64,000 nucleotides of DNA, from positions 620,001-684,000 of the forward strand of contig CAWDZG010000001.1 of the NCBI GenBank assembly GCA_963806955.1, given 5' to 3'. A program made the position numbers and the translations under genes. Origin of the DNA: Gaiellasilicea sp963806955. GTDB taxonomy: Bacteria; Actinomycetota; Thermoleophilia; Gaiellales; Gaiellaceae. This document shows, one piece after another, positions 1 to 12,029 of this stretch; the stretch's first letter is position 1; the number at the start of each line of letters is the position of its first letter. A model generated the notes under the pieces. The model was not told where the DNA came from. It ran no database searches and saw nothing but the letters and a program-made list of their open reading frames with translations.

Positions 1-724
1 CTGCGGCAGCGACGAGCAGCACCCCGTGCGCCGAGGCGTAGGCGACTGCCTGCTCGACCACCGGATCGCCACTGCTGAGGACAAAGCTCATGTTGATCAC
101 GCTCGCACCGTGGTCGGTGGCCCACACGATGCCTTCGGCGACGTGCGCCGCGGTGCCGGTTCCGTCAGCCGCGATCACCTTCACCGGCATCAGCGAGCAG
201 CGCCAGCAAACGCCGGCAGCACCCACGCCGTTGTCGGCCCTGGCGGCGATCACGCCGGCGACCATCGTGCCGTGCCCGTGATCGTCACCCGGATCGTCGT
301 CGCCGTTGACGACGTCGTAGCCCTGAACGAAGGCTCCTTGGAGGTCGGGCTGTCCGAAGTCGACACCGGTGTCGAGTACGGCGACGACCGTCTCGGCGGC
401 TCCTGCGGTCACGTGCCACGCGTCGGGCGCGTGCACTTTCGCGAGCGACCAGGACGACCCCAGATAGGGATCGTTCGGGACGATGCGCGCGGCGGGCTCG
501 CGCTTCGCCTTGCGCCTCGGGGCGGCCGCGACGCGCCGCTTGATGGGACGTCTGTCCGTCCTGGAGACGACGGCGCCGGTCACGTAAGCCGTTGCTGCTG
601 CAGGTTGCCTGCCCTCGGCAACCGTGCCGCCGGCCTTGGGGGCGATGATGACGATGAGCACCGCGACTAGAGCCACGAGGGCGGTGTTCACCAGGGTGCG
701 AACAGACGGGGCGGCGACGTTCAC
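1..724 (-). CDS. Subtilisin-like serine protease (S8), C-terminal part outside window
   Basis: Membrane-anchored or secreted serine endopeptidase of the subtilase family. The minus-strand frame is open from a GTG at 724 to the window edge, so at least 241 residues are present. An N-terminal hydrophobic segment (about residues 10-27) is followed by a short basic linker and then the catalytic domain. The Asp motif (DTGVD) and His motif (HGHGT) of the S8 triad are clear; the Ser motif would lie beyond position 1. GTG 724 is the only start in the frame between an upstream in-frame stop and the domain. The gene lies 46 nt downstream of a small secreted-protein gene on the same strand and may share its transcript. 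The substrate is unknown. Confidence 0.85.
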   Translation of the reverse strand, partial: MNVAAPSVRTLVNTALVALVAVLIVIIAPKAGGTVAEGRQPAAATAYVTGAVVSRTDRRPIKRRVAAAPRRKAKREPAARIVPNDPYLGSSWSLAKVHAPDAWHVTAGAAETVVAVLDTGVDFGQPDLQGAFVQGYDVVNGDDDPGDDHGHGTMVAGVIAARADNGVGAAGVCWRCSLMPVKVIAADGTGTAAHVAEGIVWATDHGASVINMSFVLSSGDPVVEQAVAYASAHGVLLVAAA

Positions 725-770
725 GGTGTCGCTATCGGGCGACGCCGTGGATTTCTTTAGCGGCTCTTCG

Positions 771-1267
771 TCAGCGTGGGCGGATGTACGTGCGGAACCG
801 CACCTCGGTACGGGCGGAGCCCTGCTGCACGATCACGACGGCGCTCATGAGCTTGCCGGCGGTGCCGCTGGGCACGCGCCAGACACACGTTGCCGTCCCC
901 TGGCGGAGCCGGTTTGCGAGGATTTTGACTACGCGTCCCTCGAGCCGGGCGCTACACCAGACGTGTCCCTTCCGCAGCGGCGTGCCGCTGCGGAAGGCGA
1001 GCACGCGGCTGACGAGCTTGCCGCCCGCGCGGGCCGGCCGCGGGGCGATCGACAGGCGCTGCAGCGCCACCGCTGCACCGGCTGCCGGAGCAGCGGCCGC
1101 AGCCTTGGCACTCCGGGGCGGGGACGGCGTCGGCGAGCGCGGTGCGGGGCTCGGGGTCGGCGGCTTCGCCGTCGTGGTCGCGGCTCGGGGTCGGGCCCGG
1201 CGGCAAGGGCGGACGGGGCCACTGCGAGCGCAGCCACGATCGCGGCGATGAGCAGAAGTCGGCGCAC
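771..1267 (-). CDS. Secreted protein with Pro-rich linker, unknown function (frameshifted)
   Basis: Not recognised. A GTG at 1267 begins a typical signal peptide (MRRLLLIAAIVAALAVAPSA) followed by a Pro/Arg-rich stretch. The coherent C-terminal half (ALQRLSIAPRPARAGGK, then RTYIRPR before a TGA at 771) lies in another frame of the same strand. A single-base shift near 1180-1200, in the Pro-rich linker, joins the two halves into a protein of about 165 residues. The C-terminal half alternates hydrophobic and polar residues and has two Cys, which suggests a small beta-sandwich. Its stop is 46 nt before the start of the subtilase gene, so the two may be co-transcribed. The frameshift is probably a sequence error. 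Confidence 0.5.
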
Positions 1268-1358
1268 GGGCGGACCCTTGGCGCCGTGGGCGATGCCTCC
1301 TGCAATTCTTTACAAATTCAACAAGAGCGGGCTCCGGAGTGCCTGCCGGGGCGAGAAG

Positions 1359-1431
1359 CTCCCGCGGTTGGACTCGAACCAACAACCCTCCGGTTAACAG
1401 CCGGATGCTCTGCCAATTGAGCTACGCGGGA
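1359..1431 (-). tRNA. tRNA-Asn (GTT)
   Basis: A full cloverleaf reads on the minus strand: acceptor stem TCCCGCG/CGCGGGA, D-arm AGCTCAATTGGCAGAGC, anticodon loop CTGTTAA with anticodon GTT, and T-loop GGTTCGAGTCC. No CCA is encoded after the discriminator G at 1359. The gene sits 28 nt after the dnaG stop. Confidence 0.95.
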
Positions 1432-1444
1432 TCGCAGCCGGGCA

Positions 1445-1450
1445 ATTGTA
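1445..1450 (-). promoter_or_regulatory. -10 box of tRNA-Asn
   Basis: TACAAT on the minus strand lies 13 nt upstream of the tRNA 5' end, between the dnaG stop and the tRNA. No convincing -35 box is visible inside the dnaG 3' end. Confidence 0.45.
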
Positions 1451-1459
1451 GCCGCTCCC

Positions 1460-3113
1460 CTACGCCAGTTCGGCGACGGCTTCCTTGACGCGCGCGAGCT
1501 GCGTCTGCAGCTCTTTCAGCCGTCCGAGCTCGGCGCCGGCGAGCTCTCGGCGCAGTCGCCGCTCGCGCAGGTTGAGCAGCAACTCCTTGCCCGTCCGCTC
1601 GTCGAGACCCTCCCGCGTCGGCCCGCGCGTCGAGCTCCGCCCGGAGCGCGACGAGTTGCCCGTCGTCCTCCCCGCCGTCGACGAGCTGAGCACGGAAGCG
1701 GCGGTGCAGCTCGGAGTCGAAGTGCTCCGGGGTGACCTCCGTCAGGAGCTTCACGAGCGACGGATGGAGGACGCACGCGGCGAGGGCGTTGCGTTCGAGG
1801 CGCTCGCCCTTCTCGAGCATCTTCGGCGAGAGGTCCTCGGCCAGCGACCGCCCCGGCGCGTCGGGCTTCGCGCCGAGCCCTGCGAGCGTCTCGCGCGGCA
1901 GGTCGAGCCGGTCGGCGAGCAGCCGGAGGGCATCCTGGCGCTCGGGCGACTCCTCGACCTTCGCCAGCACCTCGCGTGCCTTCACGAACGCCTCCTGCCG
2001 GTCGGGCGTGCGATCGAGCTCGAGCCGCACGCGGTGAACGACGTAGCTGGAAGCACCGACGAGCCGGCGCTCGAAGTCGTTCGGCGCGTCGGCCGGGTCC
2101 TGGCCCTTCGGCAGCGCCACGACGCGGACGTCGAAGCCGAGCGACGTCGCGAGCTCCATCCCGCGCAGCGTCGCCTCCTCCCCGGCCGCGTCGGAGTCGA
2201 AGCAGAGGTAGAGCCGGCGCGTCAGCCGCTGCAGCTCCTTCAGCTGGCGCTCGGTCAGCGCCGTCCCCATCGAGGCGACGACCGGCTCGAAGCCGGCCTG
2301 CCGCAGCGCGATCACGTCGGTGTTGCCCTCGACCACGACCGCCCGCTCCTGCTTCGCGACCGCGGTGCGGGCGAGGTTGAGCCCGTAGAGGATCGCCGAC
2401 TTGTGGAAGAGCTCGCCCTCGGGGGAGTTGACGTACTTGCCGCGGAGCGGGTCGTCCTCGTGCAGCTTGCGCGCCTGGAAGCCGACGATGCGGCCGCGCG
2501 CGTCGGCGAGCGGGAACATCAGCCGCTGGGGGAAGTAGTCGTTGCCGCGCGCGTTCGTCAGCCCGGCGCCGCGCAGCTCCTCGCGCGTGAACCCCTTCTC
2601 CTGTGCCTTCTGCGCGAGCCCGGTGCCCGGCGAGAGACCGAGGCGGAACTCCTTGCAGACCGCCTCGCCGAGGTTGCGGCTCTCGAGGTACGCGCGCACG
2701 GGCGCACCGGCCGCGGTCTCCCAGAGGTGGCGCTCGTAGAACGCCGCGGCGGCGTCGAGGACGGCGTGCAGGCGGTCGCGCCGCTTCCGCGACTCCTCGA
2801 GCTGCGGCGAGGTCTCCTCGTACTCGAGCGTGACACGGAAGCGCTCGGCGAGCCACTCGACGGCATCGGCGAACTCGAGGTTCTCGGTCTCGCGCACGAA
2901 GGTGATCACGTCGCCGCCCTTGCCGCAGCCGAAGCAGTGGTAGAGCTTGTCGGCCGGGTTGACGGAGAAGCTCGGTGTCCGCTCCTCGTGGAAGGGGCAG
3001 CGGCCCGAGTAGCGTGCACCGGCCTTCCGCAGCGCGGTCCGGCCCGAGACGACCTCGACCATGTCGGTTGCCGCGACGACCTCCCGGACGGAGCTCTCCT
3101 TGATCCTGGCCAC
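1460..3113 (-). CDS. dnaG: DNA primase DnaG (one frameshift)
   Basis: Synthesises RNA primers for chromosomal replication. The GTG start at 3113 overlaps the dgt stop by one base (TAGTG). The N-terminal CHC2-type zinc-binding domain (CPFHEERTPSFSVNP, then HCFGCGKGGD) is followed by the catalytic core and TOPRIM fold (VVVEGNTDVIALRQAG; the acidic FDSDAAG). The main frame holds to about residue 498 and then degenerates. The sensible C-terminus (REGLDERTGKELLLNLRERR, ending AVAELA at 1460) is in the next frame, so one base is gained or lost near 1620. The corrected length, about 550 residues, is normal for DnaG. As the gene is essential, this is probably a sequence error. Operon with dgt. Confidence 0.9.
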
Positions 3114-4066
3114 TAGAGGCGCTCAGCGTACGACAGCGCGAAGCGGTCGGTCATCCCGGAGACGAAGGAGCGGATCGCCTCCTCGGAGTCGCCGCGCTCG
3201 ACGAGGTGGTCGAAGATCGCCCGGATCGTCTCGTGCGCGCGTTCGTGCTCGCCGCGCGCGTGCTCGCCCAGGTAGACGCGCTCGAACATGAACGAGCGCA
3301 GCGCCAGCATCGCGGTGCCGACCTCCTCGCTCTGGACGATGTCGCCGGCGCTCTCGGAGCTTTCGATCAGATCGTGGACGAGCGTGTCGATCCTGGTCGA
3401 GCCCCGGTCGCCGAGCAGCTCGATCTCGGCGCTCGGCAGGTCGCCCGGCGTCAGCAGCCCCCAGCGGATCGCATCGTCGATGTCGTGGTTGATGTACGCG
3501 ACCCGGTCGACGAGCCGGACGATCTTGCCCTCGAGCGTCGCCGGCTCCTGCTCGCCGGTGTGGGTGAGGATCCCGTCTCGCACCTCGGCGGTCAGGTTCA
3601 GCTCCTCGGCGATCCGGAGCGACTGCTCGTTGTGGCGGAAGCTGCTGCCGAACCGCTCGCGCAGGCAGGCGTCCAGCTGCTCCTCGCCCGCGTGCCCGAA
3701 CGGCGGGTGGCCCATGTCGTGCCCGAGCCCGATCGCCTCCGTCAGGTCTTCGTTCAGACGCAGGGCCCGGGCGACGACGCGAGCGATCCCGGTGGTCTCG
3801 AGCGTGTGCGTGATCCGCGTGCGGTAGTGGTCGCCGGCCGGGTCGATGAAGACCTGGGTCTTCCCCTTCAGGCGCCGGAACGGCTTCGAGTGGACGATCC
3901 GGTCGCGGTCGCGCTGGAACGGCGTCCGGATCCCGCACGGGCCCTCCTCGCGCAGCCGCCCACGCGTCTCGTACGAGCGAACGGCGCGTGGCGAGAGCAC
4001 CGCGTCCTCGGCCGCGCGAACGCGTGCCTCGAAGGCGTCGGCGACTCGTCCGGCCAGCTCCGGCAT
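3113..4066 (-). CDS. dgt: Deoxyguanosinetriphosphate triphosphohydrolase-like HD protein
   Basis: Probably hydrolyses dNTPs to deoxynucleoside and triphosphate and so tunes nucleotide pools; 317 residues, intact. The HD-domain metal ligands are visible: H in RITHTLETTG, HD in LGHDMGHPPFGHAGE, and the later D in DRVAYINHDIDDA. The N-terminus has the family motif RTPFQRDRDRIVHSKPFRRL. It is the first gene of a dgt-dnaG pair, joined by a TAGTG overlap, which is a common order in actinobacteria. The ATG at 4066 is preceded by TACCCT (4072-4077) with only 5 nt between, so the mRNA is probably leaderless. Confidence 0.9.
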   Translation of the reverse strand: MPELAGRVADAFEARVRAAEDAVLSPRAVRSYETRGRLREEGPCGIRTPFQRDRDRIVHSKPFRRLKGKTQVFIDPAGDHYRTRITHTLETTGIARVVARALRLNEDLTEAIGLGHDMGHPPFGHAGEEQLDACLRERFGSSFRHNEQSLRIAEELNLTAEVRDGILTHTGEQEPATLEGKIVRLVDRVAYINHDIDDAIRWGLLTPGDLPSAEIELLGDRGSTRIDTLVHDLIESSESAGDIVQSEEVGTAMLALRSFMFERVYLGEHARGEHERAHETIRAIFDHLVERGDSEEAIRSFVSGMTDRFALSYAERL

Positions 4067-4071
4067 TGCTC

Positions 4072-4077
4072 AGGGTA
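4072..4077 (-). promoter_or_regulatory. -10 box of dgt-dnaG (leaderless)
   Basis: TACCCT on the minus strand ends 5 nt before the dgt ATG, which would put transcription and translation starts at nearly the same base. Confidence 0.5.
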
Positions 4078-4175
4078 GCCCGCTCGCCGGATTCCACCGG
4101 CAGCGCGACTCGCCCTTGCGACCGGTGGAGAAAGAGTTGCGAAAGATTGACAGTCGCACCCGTCCGCGCGGGCCA

Positions 4176-4202
4176 TGTCCGGGGACAGTCCCCAGACAGG
4201 TC
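4176..4202. repeat. Small palindrome between dgt and the SDR gene
   Basis: The stretch holds GGGGACAGTCCCC, a perfect palindrome around one A, flanked by GTCC and AGAC. It lies just past the SDR stop. It could be a terminator-like hairpin without a T-tract or a dispersed small repeat. No second copy was noticed in the window. The rest of 4078-4210 holds nothing recognisable. Confidence 0.3.
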
Positions 4203-4210
4203 CGGAACGG

Positions 4211-4963
4211 CTAGATGATGATCGGGACGGTGCCGCCGTCGGCCGACCAGGCGGCGCCGGTGACGTAGGAGGCGCGGTCGGAGGCGAGGAAGGCGATCAC
4301 GGCGGCGATCTCCTCGGGCTCGGCGAGCCGGCCGAGCGGGCGGCCGGCACCGACCTTCGCGAGCACCTCGTCGCGGTTGCCACCCTGCTGGTCGGCGAGG
4401 CCACCCTCGCCGAGCCAGGCCTCGGTCGCCGTCGGCCCGGGCGTGACGGCGTTGGAGCGGATGCCGTCGGCGGCGTAGAGGTCTGCGACGAGCCGCGAGA
4501 GCGAGAGCACCGCCGCCTTCGTGACGGAGTAGTGCGGCATTCCCCCCGAGGGACGCTTGCCCGCCGTCGAGGAGACGTTCACGATCGCGCCGCGGCTCTC
4601 ACGCAGCGCCGGCAGGGCGGCACGGATCGCGCGCACGTAGCTCATCACGTTCAGCTGCCACATCGCGTCCCACTCCGCGTCGGGCACCTCCTCGAAGCGC
4701 GCCTGCACGGCGAAGCCGACGTTGTTCACCAACACGTCGAGCCCGCCGAGCGCCTTGACCGAGGCAGCGACGACCTCGCCCGGGGCGTCCGCAGCGGACA
4801 GGTCCGCCTGGAGGTGCAACGCCTCGCCGATCCCGGGTGCCGCGCTCCGGCCGCACGTGACGACGCGCGCGCCGTCGGCCATGAGCAGCCTCGCCGTCTC
4901 GAGCCCGATCCCGCCGGTCGAGCCGGTGACGAGGCACCGCTTGTCGTTCAGTCCGAGGTCCAT
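4211..4963 (-). CDS. Short-chain dehydrogenase/reductase (SDR)
   Basis: NAD(P)-dependent oxidoreductase of the classical SDR family, 250 residues, intact. The Rossmann dinucleotide motif TGSTGGIG lies near residues 13-20, NNVG near 80, the catalytic Ser in NVSSTAG near 130, and Tyr/Lys in YSVTK near 145. The C-terminal segment (SYVTGAAWSADGG) is typical. The substrate cannot be inferred. It is transcribed divergently from the histidine phosphatase gene; the start codons are 20 bp apart and their -10 boxes overlap almost completely. The ATG at 4963 is 8 nt after TACGCT, so the mRNA is probably leaderless. Confidence 0.9.
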   Translation of the reverse strand: MDLGLNDKRCLVTGSTGGIGLETARLLMADGARVVTCGRSAAPGIGEALHLQADLSAADAPGEVVAASVKALGGLDVLVNNVGFAVQARFEEVPDAEWDAMWQLNVMSYVRAIRAALPALRESRGAIVNVSSTAGKRPSGGMPHYSVTKAAVLSLSRLVADLYAADGIRSNAVTPGPTATEAWLGEGGLADQQGGNRDEVLAKVGAGRPLGRLAEPEEIAAVIAFLASDRASYVTGAAWSADGGTVPIII

Positions 4964-4970
4964 CGGCGGC

Positions 4971-4977
4971 TAGCGTA
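4971..4977. promoter_or_regulatory. Interlocked divergent -10 boxes
   Basis: The 7-mer TAGCGTA reads TAGCGT on the plus strand (4971-4976, 6 nt before GTG 4983) and TACGCT on the minus strand (4977-4972, 8 nt before ATG 4963). One near-palindromic site could serve two leaderless promoters facing apart. Confidence 0.5.
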
Positions 4978-4982
4978 GCGGC

Positions 4983-5513
4983 GTGACGACCTTCTTCCTG
5001 GCCCGACACGGCGAGACCGACTGGAACCGGGAGCTGCGCATCCAGGGGTCCTCGGACATCGAGCTGAACGACCTCGGGCTGCAGCAGGCGCGGGCGCTCG
5101 CCCAGGAGCTCGAAGCGGTCGAGCTGGACGCGATCTACGCGAGCGACCTGGCGCGGGCACGCGCGACCGCCGCGGCGGTGGCCGCCTTTCACGGGCTCGA
5201 GGTTCGGCTCGACGCGCGCCTGCGTGAACGCTCGTTCGGCAGCTGGGAGGGATTGACGCGGGAGGACATCCTGCTGCTCCCCGAGGGCGCGCGACACGAC
5301 GGCGAATCGGACGACGAGGTGCGCGGACGGATGCTCGAGGCAATCCAGACGATCACGGTCGCGCACCCGGGCGAGCACGTGCTCGTCGTCTCGCACGGGG
5401 GCGCCCTGAACGCGCTCTGGCACCACGCGCTCGGGGAGCGGATCGAGCGCTGGGCCAACTGCGCCGTCTACAAGCTCGCGGCCCGGGACGGCGCGTTCGT
5501 GGCAGTAGACTGA
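4983..5513 (+). CDS. Histidine phosphatase family protein (phosphoglycerate mutase-like)
   Basis: A 176-residue enzyme of the histidine phosphatase superfamily. The phosphoacceptor motif RHGET starts at residue 8 (ARHGETDWN). The second catalytic His is in VSHGG near residue 138, and the acidic residue is in REESFG-like context (LRERSFGSWEG). The members differ widely in substrate (alpha-ribazole phosphate, phosphoglycerate, sugar phosphates), and nothing nearby narrows it. The start is GTG at 4983, 6 nt after a TAGCGT -10 box and hence probably leaderless. The Sm-like gene follows 7 nt later. Confidence 0.88.
   Translation: MTTFFLARHGETDWNRELRIQGSSDIELNDLGLQQARALAQELEAVELDAIYASDLARARATAAAVAAFHGLEVRLDARLRERSFGSWEGLTREDILLLPEGARHDGESDDEVRGRMLEAIQTITVAHPGEHVLVVSHGGALNALWHHALGERIERWANCAVYKLAARDGAFVAVD
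5506..5511 (+). promoter_or_regulatory. -10 box of the Sm-like protein gene (leaderless)
   Basis: TAGACT inside the 3' end of the phosphatase gene ends 9 nt before the GTG at 5521. Confidence 0.4.
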
Positions 5514-5520
5514 GCGCCCC

Positions 5521-5781
5521 GTGGACGACTACACGAACAAGTACAAGGGCGAGCAGATCGAGGTCGCCCTCTTCGGCGGCGAGTACCAGGAGGGCGTGCT
5601 CACCGCCTACTGCTCGATCGAAGACGTCCCCCACATCGAGCTGAACGGCCACATCCTCGTTCCGCTCCAGAACGTCGCCTCGCTGCACTGCTCGAGCCGC
5701 TGCGACGCACCCGAGCCCGACTGGCCGCCGCGCGGGCTCGGCGAGGACGACCGCGACGGCCTCGGCGACGACGACTCCTAG
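5521..5781 (+). CDS. Small Sm-like protein of unknown function
   Basis: An intact 86-residue protein that I do not recognise as a named family. Residues about 9-28 (GEQIEVALFGGEYQEGVL) fit the Sm1 pattern: G, alternating hydrophobics, then L-x-x-G-x-x-x-x-G-x-L. A second strand-rich stretch (HILVPLQNVASLH) follows at the distance expected of Sm2. The C-terminal 25 residues are acidic and probably disordered. Hfq is generally absent from actinobacteria, so an Sm-fold protein would be notable, but the similarity is short and could also suit another small barrel. GTG start; M48 peptidase gene follows after 6 nt. Confidence 0.55.
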   Translation: MDDYTNKYKGEQIEVALFGGEYQEGVLTAYCSIEDVPHIELNGHILVPLQNVASLHCSSRCDAPEPDWPPRGLGEDDRDGLGDDDS

Positions 5782-5787
5782 GCGCTG

Positions 5788-6588
5788 ATGCGGCTCGCGG
5801 CCGCACTGAACATCGCCAAGTGGTGGTTCCTCGTGGCGATGTTGTCGTCGCTCTTCGGCGCGCTCGGACTGGCGATCGGGGGCACTCGCGGTGCATCCCT
5901 GTTCGTCTTCTGCGCCCTGCTCGCGGCGCTTGCGGTGTACGCCTACGCCGACCGGGCGCTCCTCGGGATGCTGGGCGCCCGCGAGTACGCCCTCGCGGAG
6001 GACCCGCTCCTGCGCTCGACCGTCGATGCTCTCTCGGCCAAGCTGAGGATCGTCCCACCGAAGCTCTATCTGATTCCTGACGGCTTTCCCAGAGCGCTCG
6101 CGGCGGGTCGCGGGCCGGCCGGGTCGTCGCTCGCGCTCTCGACCGGACTTCTGAGCGCGCTCAATCCGGCGGAGGTCGAGGCGGTGCTCGCACACGAGCT
6201 GGCGCACGTGCGCCGGAGGGACGTGCTCGTTCAGACGTCGGCCGTGATGCTCGCGGTCGTGCTCGTCGACCTCTCCCGGATCGGCGGCTGGTTCGAGCGC
6301 GCGCTGCTCGCCGTGCTCGGCCCCGTCGCGGCGGCGTTCGTGCACCTGCTGCTCTCGCCGAAGCGAGAGCTCGCCGCCGACCAGATTGCCGCGGGCGTGC
6401 TCGGCAGCGGCGAGGGGCTCGCGGCCGCCCTGCTCAAGCTGGACGCCGCGAGCGACCTCGTCCAGTTCGCGGCGAGCCCCGCGACCGAGCCGCTCTACAC
6501 CGTGAATCCGTTCGCGGAGGAGGGCCTCGCGGCGCTCTTCGTCACCCACCCGCCGTTGCAGCGCCGCTTGGAGTGTCTGCGAGGATGA
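5788..6588 (+). CDS. M48 family zinc metalloprotease (HtpX-like)
   Basis: A membrane zinc protease of the M48 family, 266 residues. Two N-terminal transmembrane segments (about residues 14-32 and 36-55) precede the catalytic HExxH (HELAH, near residues 136-140). Further hydrophobic segments follow (about 150-190). The third zinc ligand, Glu, fits the family motif in KRELAADQIA. Family members degrade misfolded membrane proteins, but this one's substrate is unknown. It starts 6 nt after the Sm-like gene. Its transcript would run into the strong hairpin at 6631-6658. Confidence 0.85.
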   Translation: MRLAAALNIAKWWFLVAMLSSLFGALGLAIGGTRGASLFVFCALLAALAVYAYADRALLGMLGAREYALAEDPLLRSTVDALSAKLRIVPPKLYLIPDGFPRALAAGRGPAGSSLALSTGLLSALNPAEVEAVLAHELAHVRRRDVLVQTSAVMLAVVLVDLSRIGGWFERALLAVLGPVAAAFVHLLLSPKRELAADQIAAGVLGSGEGLAAALLKLDAASDLVQFAASPATEPLYTVNPFAEEGLAALFVTHPPLQRRLECLRG

Positions 6589-6630
6589 GCCGGCCGTTCG
6601 CGCCGGCGAGGCCGGACGTGCGGGACCATG

Positions 6631-6658
6631 CAGAAGGGCCGCTCTCGCGGCCCTTCTG
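6631..6658. terminator. Hairpin between the M48 gene and the rrn operon
   Basis: A perfect 12-bp stem (CAGAAGGGCCGC / GCGGCCCTTCTG) with a TCTC loop lies between two converging transcripts, the M48 gene on the plus strand and 5S rRNA on the minus strand. There is no T-tract on either side. Confidence 0.7.
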
Positions 6659-6664
6659 AAGTAA

Positions 6665-6780
<116 letters not shown>

Positions 6781-6807
6781 ATTGTCGAAAGTCCGCCACG
6801 TTCGGCG

Positions 6808-6835
6808 CACCCTCAAAACTCCATAGCAACATCAC
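6808..6835 (-). other. 3' half of the 23S rRNA processing stem
   Basis: This stretch is nearly the reverse complement of 9855-9883 on the other side of 23S; both share GCTATGGAGTTTT in opposite orientation. The two would pair in the precursor to form the RNase III-type stem that releases pre-23S. Confidence 0.75.
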
Positions 6836-6847
6836 TCAGTGTTCTAA

Positions 6848-9843
<2,996 letters not shown>

Positions 9844-10080
9844 AAGAACACGTTGTGTTGTCGCTATGGAGTTTTCAAGGTGCACGCAGGCCGGCGGCCC
9901 GCCTTGCAGAGAACGACCACGCCCCGCCGTCAGACGGCATAGCACGGTCTCTCAAAACTCAACAGCATGCGCGCAAACTACGTCGAGGTCGACGTTATTT
10001 CTAGGCGAATTCAGTCACCGGACGAGCAAGCTCATCTGACGGGCTGAACGCCTACCGGAGTAAGAGCTCCGATATCCCTA
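9844..10080 (-). other. 16S-23S internal transcribed spacer
   Basis: A spacer of about 237 nt without a tRNA gene. It carries one half of the 23S processing stem (9855-9883) and one half of the 16S processing stem (9947-9972), which pairs with 11804-11829. Nothing else is recognisable. Confidence 0.75.
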
Positions 10081-11627
<1,547 letters not shown>

Positions 11628-11803
11628 GATGTGTTTGCCGACAACTGCTGGTTAGACCAACAGAGCCGACAAGCTTCTCTTCGAGCTTGAGCTCAAAGTG
11701 TCTTCCTCCACTGCCGTCCGAAGACGACAACGGGGTCGACGAGGTTAGAGCCTCACGCGAGCCGCAGGCCGAAGCCGGCGACACCATGAGGTCTCGACGT
11801 AAA

Positions 11804-11829
11804 CGCACGCTGTTGAGTTTTCAAAGACC
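11804..11829 (-). other. 5' half of the 16S rRNA processing stem
   Basis: The plus-strand sequence here contains GCTGTTGAGTTTT, the reverse complement of CAAAACTCAACAGC at about 9953-9966 in the spacer. Pairing across 16S gives the expected RNase III-type stem of the precursor. Confidence 0.7.
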
Positions 11830-11868
11830 AGTGCCAGGTTCGGCGTCTGCCGGCTGAGCTGGCGGCGT

Positions 11869-11943
11869 AAAAAAGCCTCCGACCACAAGCGCCAGAGGCT
11901 TACAAGCTGCGGTGCTGATCGTATCCGATCGAGGCTTGTAAGC
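11869..11943 (-). promoter_or_regulatory. Attenuator-like terminator/antiterminator in the rrn leader
   Basis: In the minus direction GCTTACAAGC (11943-11934) can pair perfectly with GCTTGTAAGC (11907-11898). The second segment overlaps AAGCCTC (11901-11895), which pairs with GAGGCTT (11879-11873) just before a run of six T (11874-11869). The two stems share four bases and are mutually exclusive, as in attenuators. It may instead simply be the terminator of tyrS with a second hairpin ahead of it. The rest of the leader (11628-11803) shows nothing recognisable. Confidence 0.5.
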
Positions 11944-12001
11944 GCTCCGTTGTGTCGTGGACAGGGACTTTGTCACGCCGACCCTCACGGGCGGCCGAGG
12001 A

Positions 12002-12029
12002 ACAGTAGCAAAGAAGACCGCTCTGTCAA
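12002..12029 (-). promoter_or_regulatory. Probable rrn promoter
   Basis: TTGACA (12029-12024) and TACTGT (12007-12002) are separated by 16 bp on the minus strand. The -35 box contains the tyrS stop codon. It is the best sigma-70-like promoter seen upstream of 16S, but its transcript must pass the terminator-like hairpin at 11869-11901. Confidence 0.5.

Noticed and set aside
26..670. Plus-strand ORF of 214 codons
   Set aside because: It is the antisense shadow of the subtilase; the minus frame carries the S8 Asp and His motifs.
4140..4150. TTGACA at about 4144 as a plus-strand promoter
   Set aside because: No suitable -10 box follows at 16-18 nt, and no plus-strand gene starts nearby.
9844..10080. 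Possible tRNA-Ile or tRNA-Ala in the 16S-23S spacer
   Set aside because: No cloverleaf or T-loop consensus is present in the spacer.
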